NCBI RefSeq assembly: GCF_900112685.1
Contig: NZ_FOMS01000009.1
Location: forward strand, 131,501 to 195,500
DNA from: Roseivivax sediminis
GTDB taxonomy: Bacteria; Pseudomonadota; Alphaproteobacteria; Rhodobacterales; Rhodobacteraceae
DNA: 64,000 nt
Direction: 5' to 3'
A model generated the notes under the pieces. That model did not search any database. It had not been told where the DNA came from and saw nothing but the letters and a program-made list of their open reading frames with translations. Of this stretch, positions 1 to 10,805 are shown in pieces (the stretch's first letter is position 1; every line of letters starts with the position of its first letter). The position numbers and the translations under genes are program-made.

Positions 1-1160
1 GGTGTCAGCGCGAGAGACCCCATCATCCCCTTGATCTTGGCTTCGCCAACCATCGGGTGATCGGTCAGCGCCGCGAACCTCTCCTGCAGGTAGGGGCCGG
101 TGTCGTCGCGCACCCGGTCGACGATGCCCTCTTCATCGAGGATTCGCAGGTTCTCCAGCGCCACGGCGCAGGCCACCGGGTGCCCGGAATAGGTGTAGCC
201 GTGGTTGAATTCGCCGCCGCCGATCACGCGCGCGATCTCGTTCGACACGACCGACCCGCCGATCGGCTGGTAGCCCGAGGATAGACCCTTCGCGATCGTC
301 ATGATGTCGGGGCGGATGCCCATCGTCTCCGACCCGAACCAGTTTCCGGTGCGCCCGAAGCCGCAGATCACCTCGTCGGCGATCAGCAGGATGCCGTACT
401 TGTCGACGATGCGCTGCACCTCGGGCCAGTAGCTGTCCGGCGGTACGATCACACCGCCGGCGCCCTGCACCGGTTCGGCGATGAAGGCGGCCACCGTCTC
501 CGGCCCCAACTCCTTGATCTTCGCCTCGAGCTGGCGCGCGCGTTCGAGGCCGAAGTCCTCGGGCGTCATGTCGCCGCCCTCGGCCCACCAGTTCGGCTGG
601 TCGATATGGTGGATGCCGGGGATCGGCATGCCGCCCTGCGCGTGCATCCCCTTCATTCCGCCAAGCGACCCGGACCCGACCGAGGAGCCATGATAGGCGT
701 TCCAGCGCGAGATCACGTTCTGCCGCTTCGGCTCGCCTTTCATCTCCCAGTAGGTGCGCACCATCCGCAGGTTGGTATCGTTCGCCTCCGACCCCGAGGA
801 GGCGAAGAAGACGTGGTCGAGCCCCTCGGGCGTGAGGCTCGCCAGCCGCTCCGCCAGCTTGATCGCGGGCACGTGGCTGGTCTGGAAGAAGGTGTTGTAG
901 AACGGCAGTTCGGACATCTGTGCCGCCGCGGCCTCGACCAGTTCCTGCCGACCGTAACCGATATTGACGCACCACAGGCCCGCCATCGCGTCAAGGAGCC
1001 GGTGTCCTTCGCTGTCGGTCAGCCAGCAGCCCTCGCCGCTGGTGATGATGCGCGCGCCCTTCTCGGCGAGGCCCGCGCCATGGGTGAACGGATGCATATG
1101 GTGCGCGGCGTCGAGCGCCTGCAGCTCCGCCGTGGGCGGCAGGTTGGTGCGGTGGGCCAT
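1..1160 (-). CDS. Class III PLP aminotransferase, putrescine-pyruvate aminotransferase (SpuC)-like, 3' end cut by window edge
   Basis: The 386 visible residues run off the left edge; SpuC-type enzymes are about 450 residues, so some 70 C-terminal residues are missing. The start ATG at 1158-1160 has a good ribosome site (AAGGAG, 8 nt upstream). Fold-type I class III signatures are present: MAGLWCVNIGYG and FFQTSH near the N-terminus, FIAEPVQGAGGV, ADEVICGFGRTG, and the PLP lysine K291 in MTIAKGLSSGYQPIGG. This pattern closely follows SpuC of Pseudomonas, which transfers the amino group of putrescine or related diamines to pyruvate. The gene lies downstream of a GntR regulator and close to a divergent FAD amine oxidoreductase, which supports a role in polyamine or amine catabolism. 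The exact substrate is inference; other omega-amino acid substrates are possible. Confidence 0.85.
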   Translation of the reverse strand, partial: MAHRTNLPPTAELQALDAAHHMHPFTHGAGLAEKGARIITSGEGCWLTDSEGHRLLDAMAGLWCVNIGYGRQELVEAAAAQMSELPFYNTFFQTSHVPAIKLAERLASLTPEGLDHVFFASSGSEANDTNLRMVRTYWEMKGEPKRQNVISRWNAYHGSSVGSGSLGGMKGMHAQGGMPIPGIHHIDQPNWWAEGGDMTPEDFGLERARQLEAKIKELGPETVAAFIAEPVQGAGGVIVPPDSYWPEVQRIVDKYGILLIADEVICGFGRTGNWFGSETMGIRPDIMTIAKGLSSGYQPIGGSVVSNEIARVIGGGEFNHGYTYSGHPVACAVALENLRILDEEGIVDRVRDDTGPYLQERFAALTDHPMVGEAKIKGMMGSLALT

Positions 1161-1196
1161 GGCGGACACTCCTTTTCGCGGCGGCATCAGGCCGAT

Positions 1197-1225
1197 CAAA
1201 TATGATCAAATTCAGCCGGCGTCAA
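1197..1225 (-). promoter_or_regulatory. Possible promoter with 10-bp direct repeats upstream of the aminotransferase gene
   Basis: On the minus strand TTGACG (1225-1220) lies 17 bp before TATTTG (1202-1197), 37 bp from the aminotransferase ATG. Two copies of GATCAAAT (plus strand 1194-1201 and 1204-1211), one helical turn apart, overlap the -10 position and could bind a regulator. Seen in sequence; function inferred. The -35 overlaps the stop codon of gntR. Confidence 0.3.
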
Positions 1226-1899
1226 TTCCCCGGCAGATGCGCCGCGATCCGCTCCATGCCCTGGCGGACGTCCCTGTCCATCGCGCTCGCCACCGCGTCC
1301 GCATCGCGCGCCTCCAGCCCGGCCAGCATGTCCTTGTGCCGGTCGGGCAGGCTGAGCGGTCCAGGTCCGTCGCACACCACGCGCAGGGACGGCCCGAACC
1401 GCAGCCAGAGCCCGTCGACCATGGCCCGCAGGATCGGCGCGTCCGCCAGCGCGTTCAGCTCGGCGTGAAAGCGGTGATTCTCGCGCAGGTATCCGGCAAT
1501 GTCCGCCGCCGCCATGGCACGGTCGAGCCGCGCATCGGTCGCACGCAGGCGCACGATGTCCTCCGGCCCGGCTCGCAGCGCCGCGCGCCGCGCGAGCTCA
1601 GGCTCGAGCGCGCGGCGCGCGACACTCAACTCCTCCACCGCCGCGGCGTCGAGCACCGGCACGGTGATCCGCCGGTTGCCGCGGAACTCCAGCGCGCCCT
1701 CGGCCGTCAGGCGGCGCAGCGCCTCCCTCACCGGCGTCATCCCGGCCTCCAGCCGCTCCGTCAGCCCCTGGATGGTGACCGGCTGGCCCGGCTGCAGATC
1801 GCCGAACAGCACCATCTCGCGCAGGCGGCGATAGACCTGTTCATGCACGGGAAGCCCGGCGCCGCTCTCCGTGCGCTCTGCCGTGGTGATATGCTCCAT
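1222..1899 (-). CDS. GntR/FadR-family transcriptional regulator with FCD domain
   Basis: The product has 225 residues, normal for the FadR subfamily. Residues about 15-80 form the winged helix (VHEQVYRRLREMVLFGDLQP followed by MTPVREALRRLTAEGALEFR), which is the canonical GntR recognition region. Residues about 90-215 are all helical and match an FCD effector domain (LEPELARRAA, HRFHAELNALADAPIL, DRHKDMLAGLEARDADA). The ATG at 1899 is chosen because it gives the usual short N-terminal leader. The gene is 61 bp upstream of the aminotransferase on the same strand and divergent from the FAD oxidoreductase, so it probably controls both in response to an amine or a catabolite. The ligand cannot be told from the sequence. 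Confidence 0.88.
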   Translation of the reverse strand: MEHITTAERTESGAGLPVHEQVYRRLREMVLFGDLQPGQPVTIQGLTERLEAGMTPVREALRRLTAEGALEFRGNRRITVPVLDAAAVEELSVARRALEPELARRAALRAGPEDIVRLRATDARLDRAMAAADIAGYLRENHRFHAELNALADAPILRAMVDGLWLRFGPSLRVVCDGPGPLSLPDRHKDMLAGLEARDADAVASAMDRDVRQGMERIAAHLPGN

Positions 1900-1925
1900 G
1901 CCGCCCCCATCGCCCGTTCGCGGCA

Positions 1926-1962
1926 CCTTGCCACGGCGCCCCGCCGGGGAAAACCGGCAAGG
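1926..1962. promoter_or_regulatory. Inverted repeat, candidate operator between gntR and the divergent oxidoreductase gene
   Basis: Perfect 7-bp arms CCTTGCC (1926-1932) and GGCAAGG (1956-1962) lie with centres 30 bp apart, about three helical turns, in the 126-bp divergent gap. Position and symmetry suit autoregulation by the GntR protein. This is inference from symmetry only. Confidence 0.3.
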
Positions 1963-2025
1963 CTGGACGCGGCGCCCGCACGGTCGTACCCGGTCAATGG
2001 ATGCGCGCTTCGAGGATCTTCTGCC

Positions 2026-3345
2026 ATGCACCGCCTCTACGAACCCGCTGCCTACGATCCCCCGGCGCACCGGTTCTGGGCGCGCACGGCGCCGCCCGAC
2101 TGGCCGCGCCTCGAGGGCGACGAGCGCACCGAGGTGGCGGTGATCGGCGGCGGCTTCACCGGTGTCTCGGCGGCGCTCCACCTCGCCGAGACAGGCGTGG
2201 AGGCGATGCTGCTGGAGGCCGAGACGGCCGGTTTCGGCGCCTCGGGCCGGAACGGCGGGTTCTGCTGTCTCGGGGGCGCAAAGGCCTCGGACGCGCGCCT
2301 CCGCAGCCGCTTCGGACAGGAGGGCCTTCAGGACTGGCATCGCACCGAACGCGCGGCGGTGGAGACCGTCGCCAATCTGCTGACGCGTCACGGCATTGAC
2401 GCGGACACACACAGCGCGGGCGAGACGCAGCTCGCCCATACGCCCAGGGCCATGCGCGCGCTGCGCGCCGCCGTGCCCGACCTTCAGCGCGCCTACGGCG
2501 TGACGCCGGAGGTGATCGAGCCGGAGGATCTGAAAGCCGCCGGGCTGGGCGGGCCGTTCCACGGCGCGGTCACGATTCCGATCGGCTTCGCGCTCGACCC
2601 CGCGCGCTATCACGCCGGGCTCTCGCGCGCCGCGGCGGCCGCCGGCGCCGCGCTGCACGGCCAGAGCGCCGTGCGCCGGATCCGCCCGGACGGGGCGCGC
2701 TGGCGGCTCGAGACCGGGCACGGGACCGTTAGCGCGAAGCGGGTGATCCTCGCCACCAACGGATACGGCGCGGAGGATGTGCCGGACTGGCTGCGCGGCC
2801 GGACCCTGCCGGTGCTGTCGAACGTGATCGTCACCCGCCCTCTCAGCGCCGCCGAGAGGGATGCGCAGGGCTGGACCTCGCGGCAGATGGCCTACGACAC
2901 GCGCCAGCTCCTGCACTATTTCCGGCTGCTGCCGGACGACCGTTTCCTGTTCGGGATGCGCGGGGGCCTGTCTGCCACGCCGCGCGAGACCCGGGCCACC
3001 GCGCGGCGCATCCGCCGCGACTTCCAGGCCATGTTCCCGGCGTGGAGAGGGGTGGAGATCACGCACGACTGGTCGGGACTGGCGTGCCTGACCTCCACGC
3101 TCACGCCCTTCGTGGGCCCCGTGCCGGACATGCCCGGTGTCTTCGCCGGATTCGGCTATCACGGCAACGGTGTGGCCATGGGAACCTATGCCGGCACGCT
3201 CCTCGCGGCACAGGCAGGCGACCGGCCGATGCCCGGCCCCTACCCGGACGCCATCAGGACGCCGCCGCCGCGCTTCCCGCTCGGGCGGTTCCGCCGGGCG
3301 CTGCTGCGGCCGGCCTACATCGCCGCAGAGGCGCTCGACCTCTGA
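2026..3345 (+). CDS. FAD-dependent oxidoreductase of the DAO family, gamma-glutamylputrescine oxidase (PuuB/OrdL)-like
   Basis: The product has 439 residues, close to PuuB-type oxidases. The dinucleotide-binding fingerprint VIGGGFTGVSAALHLAE sits near residues 32-48, followed by the FAD-contacting GFGASGRNGGF typical of the glycine oxidase/sarcosine oxidase group. Near the C-terminus GFGYHGNGVAMGTYAGTLLA is the second FAD-binding element. The ATG at 2026 gives the expected 30-residue lead before the Rossmann motif; other starts lie in different frames. It diverges from the gntR-aminotransferase pair, so the three genes probably form a regulon for oxidative and transaminative use of a polyamine or another primary amine. 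Family is secure; substrate is inferred from context. Confidence 0.85.
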   Translation: MHRLYEPAAYDPPAHRFWARTAPPDWPRLEGDERTEVAVIGGGFTGVSAALHLAETGVEAMLLEAETAGFGASGRNGGFCCLGGAKASDARLRSRFGQEGLQDWHRTERAAVETVANLLTRHGIDADTHSAGETQLAHTPRAMRALRAAVPDLQRAYGVTPEVIEPEDLKAAGLGGPFHGAVTIPIGFALDPARYHAGLSRAAAAAGAALHGQSAVRRIRPDGARWRLETGHGTVSAKRVILATNGYGAEDVPDWLRGRTLPVLSNVIVTRPLSAAERDAQGWTSRQMAYDTRQLLHYFRLLPDDRFLFGMRGGLSATPRETRATARRIRRDFQAMFPAWRGVEITHDWSGLACLTSTLTPFVGPVPDMPGVFAGFGYHGNGVAMGTYAGTLLAAQAGDRPMPGPYPDAIRTPPPRFPLGRFRRALLRPAYIAAEALDL

Positions 3346-3359
3346 TCGCGCGCCGCGCC

Positions 3360-3391
3360 GCTTCTTCTTGATGCAAATATCCCCGCCGGAA
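3360..3391 (+). other. Intergenic AAATATCC-type motif, copy 1
   Basis: A pyrimidine-rich lead, then ATGCAAATATCCCCGCC, lies just downstream of the oxidoreductase. A related block is at 20190-20217. I recognise this style of motif from intergenic DNA of Rhodobacteraceae, where its role is unknown to me. No gene is seen between 3346 and 3484. Confidence 0.35.
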
Positions 3392-3484
3392 GCCGCGCAC
3401 CGATGCCGCACGTGCATCGCGGGGCCAATGACGCTCCGCGCACGGCCCTTGATTTCGAAGCCGCGGGCGCGCAGTTTTCTTCAG

Positions 3485-3820
3485 ATGAATTCCCTGACGC
3501 CCTTTCCCGCCAACCAGCCCGACACGGTCATGTTCCAGCGGGCCGAGCTCAACGAGATCCTGTCGCTTTACGGTCGCATGGTCGCCGCCGGCGAATGGCG
3601 CGATTACGGCATCTCGGCCCTGAAGGACGCCGCGATCTTCTCGATCTTCCGGCGTTCGGCCGAGCAGCCGCTCTACCGGATCGAAAAACGCCCCCGGCTG
3701 CGCAATCGCCAGGGGCAATACGTCGTGATCGGCATGGACGGGCAGATCCTCAAGCGCGGGCACGAGCTGAAGACCGTGCTGCGGGTGCTGGAGCGCAAGC
3801 TGATCCGCGCCGTCGAGTAA
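3485..3820 (+). CDS. DUF2794 domain-containing protein
   Basis: A 111-residue protein matching the alphaproteobacterial DUF2794 family: MFQRAELNEILSLYGRMVAA, then WRDYGI.LKDAAIFSIFRR, RPRLRNRQGQYVVIGMDG and a basic C-terminal helix (TVLRVLERKLIRAVE). There is no signal peptide or membrane segment, so it should be cytoplasmic. The function is unknown; small size and basic patches would suit nucleic acid or protein binding, but that is speculation. It is followed by a strong hairpin and faces metH tail to tail. Confidence 0.85.
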   Translation: MNSLTPFPANQPDTVMFQRAELNEILSLYGRMVAAGEWRDYGISALKDAAIFSIFRRSAEQPLYRIEKRPRLRNRQGQYVVIGMDGQILKRGHELKTVLRVLERKLIRAVE

Positions 3821-3822
3821 CA

Positions 3823-3843
3823 GGGTGGGCGACCCGCCCACCC
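3823..3843. terminator. Bidirectional hairpin terminator between DUF2794 gene and metH
   Basis: A perfect 9-bp stem GGGTGGGCG / CGCCCACCC with a 3-nt loop lies between two convergent stop codons (3820 and 3851). On the plus strand it is followed within 3 bases by a short T-rich stretch (TTTCTT). It can serve both genes. Confidence 0.65.
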
Positions 3844-3850
3844 CGGTTTC

Positions 3851-6507
<2,657 letters not shown>

Positions 6508-6511
<4 letters not shown>

Positions 6512-7563
6512 GCCGCGCTCCCTGCTTCGAACATTTCAAGGCCCGACAGGCGCATCTTGCGCACCTTCTCGGGGATCGGGCGGGGCGCCTTGCCCTCGAC
6601 CGCCTTGGCAATGGCGGCGATGTGGTCCGGCGTGGTGCCGCAGCAGCCGCCGACGATATTGACGAGCCCGGAGGTCGCCCATTCCTCGAGATGCGCCGCG
6701 GTTTCCTCGGGCGTCTCGTCGTAGCCGCCCATCTCGTTGGGCAGGCCGGCGTTCGGGTAGGCGCTGATCCGGGTGTCCGCGACCTCGGACAGCGTGCGCA
6801 CGTGCTGGCGCATCTCGCCCGCGCCCAGCGCGCAGTTGAGCCCGATGGAGAACGGGCGCGCATGGCTCATGGAGGCCCAGAACGCCTCCGGCGTCTGGCC
6901 TGTCAGGGTGCGGCCCGAGCGGTCGGTGATGGTGCCCGAGATCATCAGCGGCGGCACCGCGACGCCCTGGTCGCGCAACAATTCGATGGCGAAGATCGCC
7001 GCCTTGGCGTTCAGCGTGTCGAAGATCGTCTCGATCAGGATCACTTCCGCCCCGCCGTCGATCAGGCCCTTCGCGGCCTCGCCATAGGCTTGCGCAAGTT
7101 GGTCGAAGGTGATGCCGCGATAGCCGGGGTCGTTCACGTCCGGGCTGATCGACGCGGTCTGGTTCGTCGGCCCGATGCCGCCTGCGACCCAGCGCGGCTG
7201 CCCGTCCTCTTCCATCTTCGCCTCGACGGCCTCGCGCGCGAGCCGGACGCTCTCGACGTTCATCTCGTAGGACAGGCTTTCCATTTGGTAGTCGGCCTGG
7301 CTGACCGCGTTCGCGCCGAAGGTATTCGTGCAGAGGATGTTCGCCCCCGCATCGAGGAAATCCTTGTGGATCCCGCGGATCATGTCCGGCTGGGTGAGGC
7401 TGAGCAACTCGTTGTTGCCGCCCACGTCGGTGCCGTGGTCCTTGAACCTGTCGCCGCGATAAGTCGCTTCGTCGGGGCGTTCGGCCTGAATCATCGTGCC
7501 CATCGCGCCGTCGAGGACGAGGATTCGTTCCGCAGCCGCCTGGGTGATATCGGTCTTGGCCAT
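6508..7563 (-). CDS. Homocysteine S-methyltransferase domain protein (homocysteine-binding half of split MetH; often annotated Bmt)
   Basis: This 351-residue barrel matches the N-terminal homocysteine domain of MetH. It begins [13 protein letters not shown], has [15 protein letters not shown] and the zinc ligands in [11 protein letters not shown] and [11 protein letters not shown]. The ATG at 7563 has an AGGAGG site and gives a typical N-terminus. It overlaps the start of the following gene, which carries the folate, cobalamin and activation modules, so the pair makes a two-subunit methionine synthase. A betaine-homocysteine methyltransferase label is possible by homology, but the tight coupling to the rest of MetH makes methyl-cobalamin the likelier donor. 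The 134-bp leader holds two inverted repeats. Confidence 0.9.
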
Positions 7564-7697
7564 AAATTGCCTCCTGAGCAGATCGAGGCGGTGTATATAT
7601 GTTATCGGGCTCAACTTCACCCTCAGTCCAGGTGAATTCCACTCATAAACATTATGATTTCCTGGCGATGCGGCTTTTCTCGTCGCAGAGCGGGCTC
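7564..7697 (-). promoter_or_regulatory. Leader of the split methionine synthase operon with two inverted repeats
   Basis: The first repeat is TTCACC-N9-GGTGAA at 7616-7636. The second is TCATAA-N3-TTATGA at 7643-7657. Both lie 50-95 bp upstream of the start codon, in AT-richer DNA than the surroundings. A weak minus-strand promoter (TGGACT, 18 bp, GATAAC) falls in the same stretch. The repeats could be operator sites or RNA hairpins. I could not match them to a SAM, SAH or cobalamin riboswitch. Confidence 0.35.
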
Positions 7698-8042
7698 TCA
7701 GCGCTGGGCGTGCCGGGAGATCAGCTCGGCCAGCTTGCGCTCGTCCACGGGCTTGGACAGGACGCCGACCGTCACCTCGGGCGCGTCGAGGTCTTCGGCC
7801 TGGCCCGAGACCACGATGCAGCCGACGCCCAGCGCGCTCAGTTCGTCGATAAGCCGCGGGCCGCCCCACCCGTCGGCCAGCCCGAGATCGACAATGGCAA
7901 GCTCTGCCCCGCGCTCACGGGCCACGCGGAGCGCCGCGCTCGAATCGCGGACGCTTCCCGCCACCTCGTGGCCGAGGTCCTCCAGCAGGTCCTCGAGCGC
8001 CAGCGCGATGACCGCCTCGTCTTCGCAGATCAGTATCTTCAC
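7698..8042 (-). CDS. Single-domain response regulator (receiver only)
   Basis: A 114-residue CheY-like receiver with no output domain. The acidic pocket is CEDE (residues 6-9), the phospho-acceptor is D52 in [10 protein letters not shown], the switch serine is S79 and the conserved lysine is K97 in LSKPVD. I chose the GTG at 8042 because the receiver strand VKILICEDE begins directly there and a GGGGGCG site precedes it; an upstream ATG would add an unconserved 39-residue leader. It is divergent from the KaiC-like ATPase and HWE histidine kinase, so it is the natural phosphorylation target of that kinase. Receivers of this type often serve as phosphate relays or sinks. Confidence 0.85.
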   Translation of the reverse strand: MKILICEDEAVIALALEDLLEDLGHEVAGSVRDSSAALRVARERGAELAIVDLGLADGWGGPRLIDELSALGVGCIVVSGQAEDLDAPEVTVGVLSKPVDERKLAELISRHAQR

Positions 8043-8230
8043 GTCGCCCCCGGCCGGTGCCCTCGATCCGTGTAGCTCAAAGCGCCCGGCCCGTCGCCTG
8101 CCGAATGCGATGCGATGGTTGAAATCACATCCTTGCACTTTAATGTTTGCATCAAGCACGAAAAGAATTCCGCCTGGGACAGACCTTTCGCATCAGCGGC
8201 GGGCGCTCTTGGCGTACGAAGGGGGATACA
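8043..8230. promoter_or_regulatory. Divergent intergenic region between the receiver and kaiC-like genes
   Basis: 188 bp without a supported gene. It holds an AT-rich island around 8130-8170 (CACTTTAATGTTTGCATC) unlike the GC-rich flanks, the likely site of divergent promoters. A GGGGG ribosome site lies just before the GTG at 8231. No perfect operator symmetry was found. Confidence 0.3.
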
Positions 8231-9673
8231 GTGGCGGAACCGCAAGACCGCATCTCGACCGGCGTGCCGGGGCTCGACCGTGTGCTGAGAGGGGGCTACC
8301 CGGACGGCCGCATCATGCTGATCGAGGGCGCGCCCGGCACCGGCAAGACGACGCTGGCGCTGCATTTCCTCGTCGCCGGTGCGGCGGCGGGGAAACGCGC
8401 GCTCTTCGTCAGCGTGGCTCAGTCACGGCCGGAGCTTGAGATGATCGCCTCGTCCCACGGGCTCGACATCTCGGGGATCGAGGTGTTCACGCCCGAACTC
8501 GGCGCCGGCGAGCGCACCTTCTCGGTCGAGAGCGACGAAGCCGATCTCGTCAAGCTCATGGAGGGTGTGGGCGAGGTGCTGGAGACGTCCGAAGCCGACA
8601 TCTTCGTGTTCGATTCCCTGCTCGAGCTGCGCATGCTCGCTTCCGCCGATTCCGTCTATCGGCGGGAACTGCTGATGCTGCGCCGACAATTGCGCGAACG
8701 CGGCTGCACCTCGATGCTGATCGACCACCTCGAACAGGCGGAAGGGCAGCGCAACGCCGAGGGCGTGGTGCACGGGGTCATAAAGCTGGACGCCGTCACG
8801 CCGCCCATCGGCGTGACCCAGCGGCGCTTGACGGTGGTCAAGCTGCGCGGCGCCCCGTTCAAGGAAGGCTGGCACGATTTTCGCATCGCGACGGGGGGAA
8901 TCGAGGTGTTTCCCAGGGTCATCCCCGAAGAGGCGGAGCCGGCCGACCTCGAGGAACGGCTTGAGCCGCCGCACGAACCGCTCGCCCGGCTGTTGGGCGG
9001 CGGCCTCGAATTCGGCACCACGACGCTGGTTTCCGGGCAATCGGGCAGCGGCAAGTCGACGATCGCAACCCTCCTGGCGCGCGCCGCCGCCGATCGCGGC
9101 GTGCCGGCGGCCATGTTCCTGTTCGAGGAACGGCCCGAAGTGCTGCGCAACCGTTCGCGCGGCGTCGGCCTCGACATCGTGCCGCAGGAAGAGGCCGGGC
9201 GGCTCAACCTGCACCATTTCGATCCGGCCGAGGTATCGCCGGGCGAATTTGCCAACGCGGTCCTCGGCGCGGTGGACGAGGGCGCCCGACTGGTGGTCAT
9301 CGACAGCCTCAGCGGCTATTTCGAAGCTCTCCCCGATCGCCGCCACGTGATGACGCACATGCAGGCGCTGCTGCAGCACCTGACGCGCCGCGAGGTCCTG
9401 GTAATCATTACGCTGTCCCAGCACGGTCTGCTGGGCGAGCCGCCGACCACCAGCATCGACACGAGTTTCCTCGCGGATTCCATCATCCTGCTGCGCCAGT
9501 ACGAGTCGCGGGCCGAGATCCGCCGTTCGATCGCAGTGCTGAAGAAGCGCCACAGCGAACACGAACGCAACATCGAACAATTGATCATCCGGACCGGCGG
9601 CGTAGAGATCATACCGCTATCGGAGGAGGCCGAGGAACGTGCAAGATACGCATCCGAGCTCAGCGCCGAATAA
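8231..9673 (+). CDS. KaiC-like double-domain RecA-fold ATPase
   Basis: The 480 residues contain two tandem KaiC domains. The first has Walker A EGAPGTGKTTLA and Walker B IFVFDSLLEL; the second has Walker A SGQSGSGKSTIA and Walker B LVVIDSLSGYF. The second domain keeps the paired glutamates (LFEERPEVLRN). The first reads FVSVAQSRPELEM, where the catalytic glutamate pair of cyanobacterial KaiC is replaced by Ala-Gln. The phosphorylation-site region reads SFLADSIILLR, matching proteobacterial KaiC-like proteins rather than the clock Ser-Thr pair. The GTG at 8231 has an AAGGGGG site. It overlaps the histidine kinase start by 35 bp, so both act together in signalling; no KaiA or KaiB is present. 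Confidence 0.9.
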   Translation: MAEPQDRISTGVPGLDRVLRGGYPDGRIMLIEGAPGTGKTTLALHFLVAGAAAGKRALFVSVAQSRPELEMIASSHGLDISGIEVFTPELGAGERTFSVESDEADLVKLMEGVGEVLETSEADIFVFDSLLELRMLASADSVYRRELLMLRRQLRERGCTSMLIDHLEQAEGQRNAEGVVHGVIKLDAVTPPIGVTQRRLTVVKLRGAPFKEGWHDFRIATGGIEVFPRVIPEEAEPADLEERLEPPHEPLARLLGGGLEFGTTTLVSGQSGSGKSTIATLLARAAADRGVPAAMFLFEERPEVLRNRSRGVGLDIVPQEEAGRLNLHHFDPAEVSPGEFANAVLGAVDEGARLVVIDSLSGYFEALPDRRHVMTHMQALLQHLTRREVLVIITLSQHGLLGEPPTTSIDTSFLADSIILLRQYESRAEIRRSIAVLKKRHSEHERNIEQLIIRTGGVEIIPLSEEAEERARYASELSAE

Positions 9674-10757
9674 GGCGGTGCCGGAGCCGGACGCGAATTC
9701 TCCTCCCGTCCTGATCCTGGCGCCCCTCGACGCCGACGCGGACGCGCTGTCGCGGCGGGTGGCGGCGTGCGGTCTGTCGGTACAGGTGTGCGACTCTGCC
9801 GGTGCGCTCGGCGCGTATCTCGATGCGAACGGGCCAGAGCGCGTGCTGTTCCTCGTCGTCAGCCAGGAAGGTGCAAACTCAGAGGCGGGACGCGTGCTCG
9901 ACCGGACCCTGTCGAATGAACCGTCATGGGCGCGCCTGCCCATCGTCTTCCTCGTGTCCCGCGCGCAACGGCTGCCGCCGGCTTGCCGCATCCTCGACCG
10001 CAAGGAGCATGCGCCGCCCTTCATCGTGCTGGAGCGCCCCGCCAAGGCGACCGTCCTGCACCGCGTCTTCGAGGCGCAGGCCGAGGCCCGCCGGCGCCAG
10101 TTCGAGACGCGCGATCTGCTCGACCACCTTGCCCGCGAGGAGGAGCGCCGCCGCTTCCTGCTGAGCGAGCTGCGCCACCGCACGCGCAACAGCCTCGCGG
10201 TGCTGCAGTCGCTGTTCTCCATGTCGGTGCGGCGGGCGAAGGACCTGGAGAGCTTCGCCCGGTCCTTTGCGGTGCGGCTGCGCGCGCTCACCGATGCGCA
10301 TGTCAGTCTGACGCAGGAAGGCTCCGCGCTGCGCAATCTCGGCGATCTACTGCGCGAGCACGTGCAGCCGTACGCGTTCTCCTCGGAGCAACTGCGGCTG
10401 AGCGGCCCCGCGGTCACGGTCAGCGAGAGGCTCGCCTTCGACCTTGCATTGGTGACGCACGAACTGGCCACCAACGCCGCGAAATACGGGGCGCTGTCGG
10501 TGGAGGACGGTCGCGTGGACGTCACGTGGGAGCCGGACGGCGAGACAGGGGAGCTCGATCTGGTCTGGAAGGAGAACGGCGGCCCGAAGGTGGAGCCGCC
10601 AGAGCGCCAGGGTCTCGGCACCCGCGTCATCGGCAGCTTCCTCGCGGGCAAGGCCTCCGCTGCGCTGGACTTCGCGGAGGACGGGGTGGCGTGGCACGCG
10701 CGGATAGACCCCGACGCCTTCGAGATGGCGGAGGATCCGCGTTCCGCGGCGCAGTAA
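9639..10757 (+). CDS. HWE-family histidine kinase with degenerate receiver-like N-terminus
   Basis: A soluble 372-residue kinase. Residues about 22-145 look like a receiver fold (VLILAPLDADADALSRR), but the strand that should end in the acceptor Asp reads VLFLVVSQE, so it probably cannot be phosphorylated. The phosphorylation box is SELRHRTRNSLAVLQS (H180), the arrangement typical of HWE/HisKA_2 kinases. The ATPase follows with HELATNAAKYGALS, WKENGGP and GLGTRVI. The GTG at 9639 overlaps the KaiC-like gene and follows a purine-rich ribosome site. No membrane segment is present, so the input is intracellular, perhaps the KaiC-like partner. The divergent single receiver at 7698-8042 is the likely target. 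Confidence 0.88.
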   Translation: MQDTHPSSAPNKAVPEPDANSPPVLILAPLDADADALSRRVAACGLSVQVCDSAGALGAYLDANGPERVLFLVVSQEGANSEAGRVLDRTLSNEPSWARLPIVFLVSRAQRLPPACRILDRKEHAPPFIVLERPAKATVLHRVFEAQAEARRRQFETRDLLDHLAREEERRRFLLSELRHRTRNSLAVLQSLFSMSVRRAKDLESFARSFAVRLRALTDAHVSLTQEGSALRNLGDLLREHVQPYAFSSEQLRLSGPAVTVSERLAFDLALVTHELATNAAKYGALSVEDGRVDVTWEPDGETGELDLVWKENGGPKVEPPERQGLGTRVIGSFLAGKASAALDFAEDGVAWHARIDPDAFEMAEDPRSAAQ

Positions 10758-10767
10758 CGCTGCGCGG

Positions 10768-10794
10768 GGTGCCCGCACCTCAGGCGCGGGCACC
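10768..10794. terminator. Hairpin between convergent kinase and paoC genes
   Basis: A perfect 9-bp stem GGTGCCCGC / GCGGGCACC with a 9-nt loop lies between the kinase stop (10757) and the paoC stop (10806). There is no T tract, so it may need Rho or simply protect the 3' ends. Confidence 0.5.
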
Positions 10795-10805
10795 ATCGCC
10801 GGAAG

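Noticed and set aside
1222-3417. One 731-codon protein including the GntR domain
   Set aside because: Only the last 225 codons match a family; the preceding part is antisense to the FAD oxidoreductase.
7564-7697. A SAM, SAH or cobalamin riboswitch upstream of the methionine synthase genes
   Set aside because: The leader is short and I could not place any conserved core of those classes; only simple inverted repeats are visible.
8231-10757. A circadian clock operon
   Set aside because: No kaiA or kaiB is present and the phosphorylation-site pair of clock KaiC is not conserved; a general signalling role fits better.
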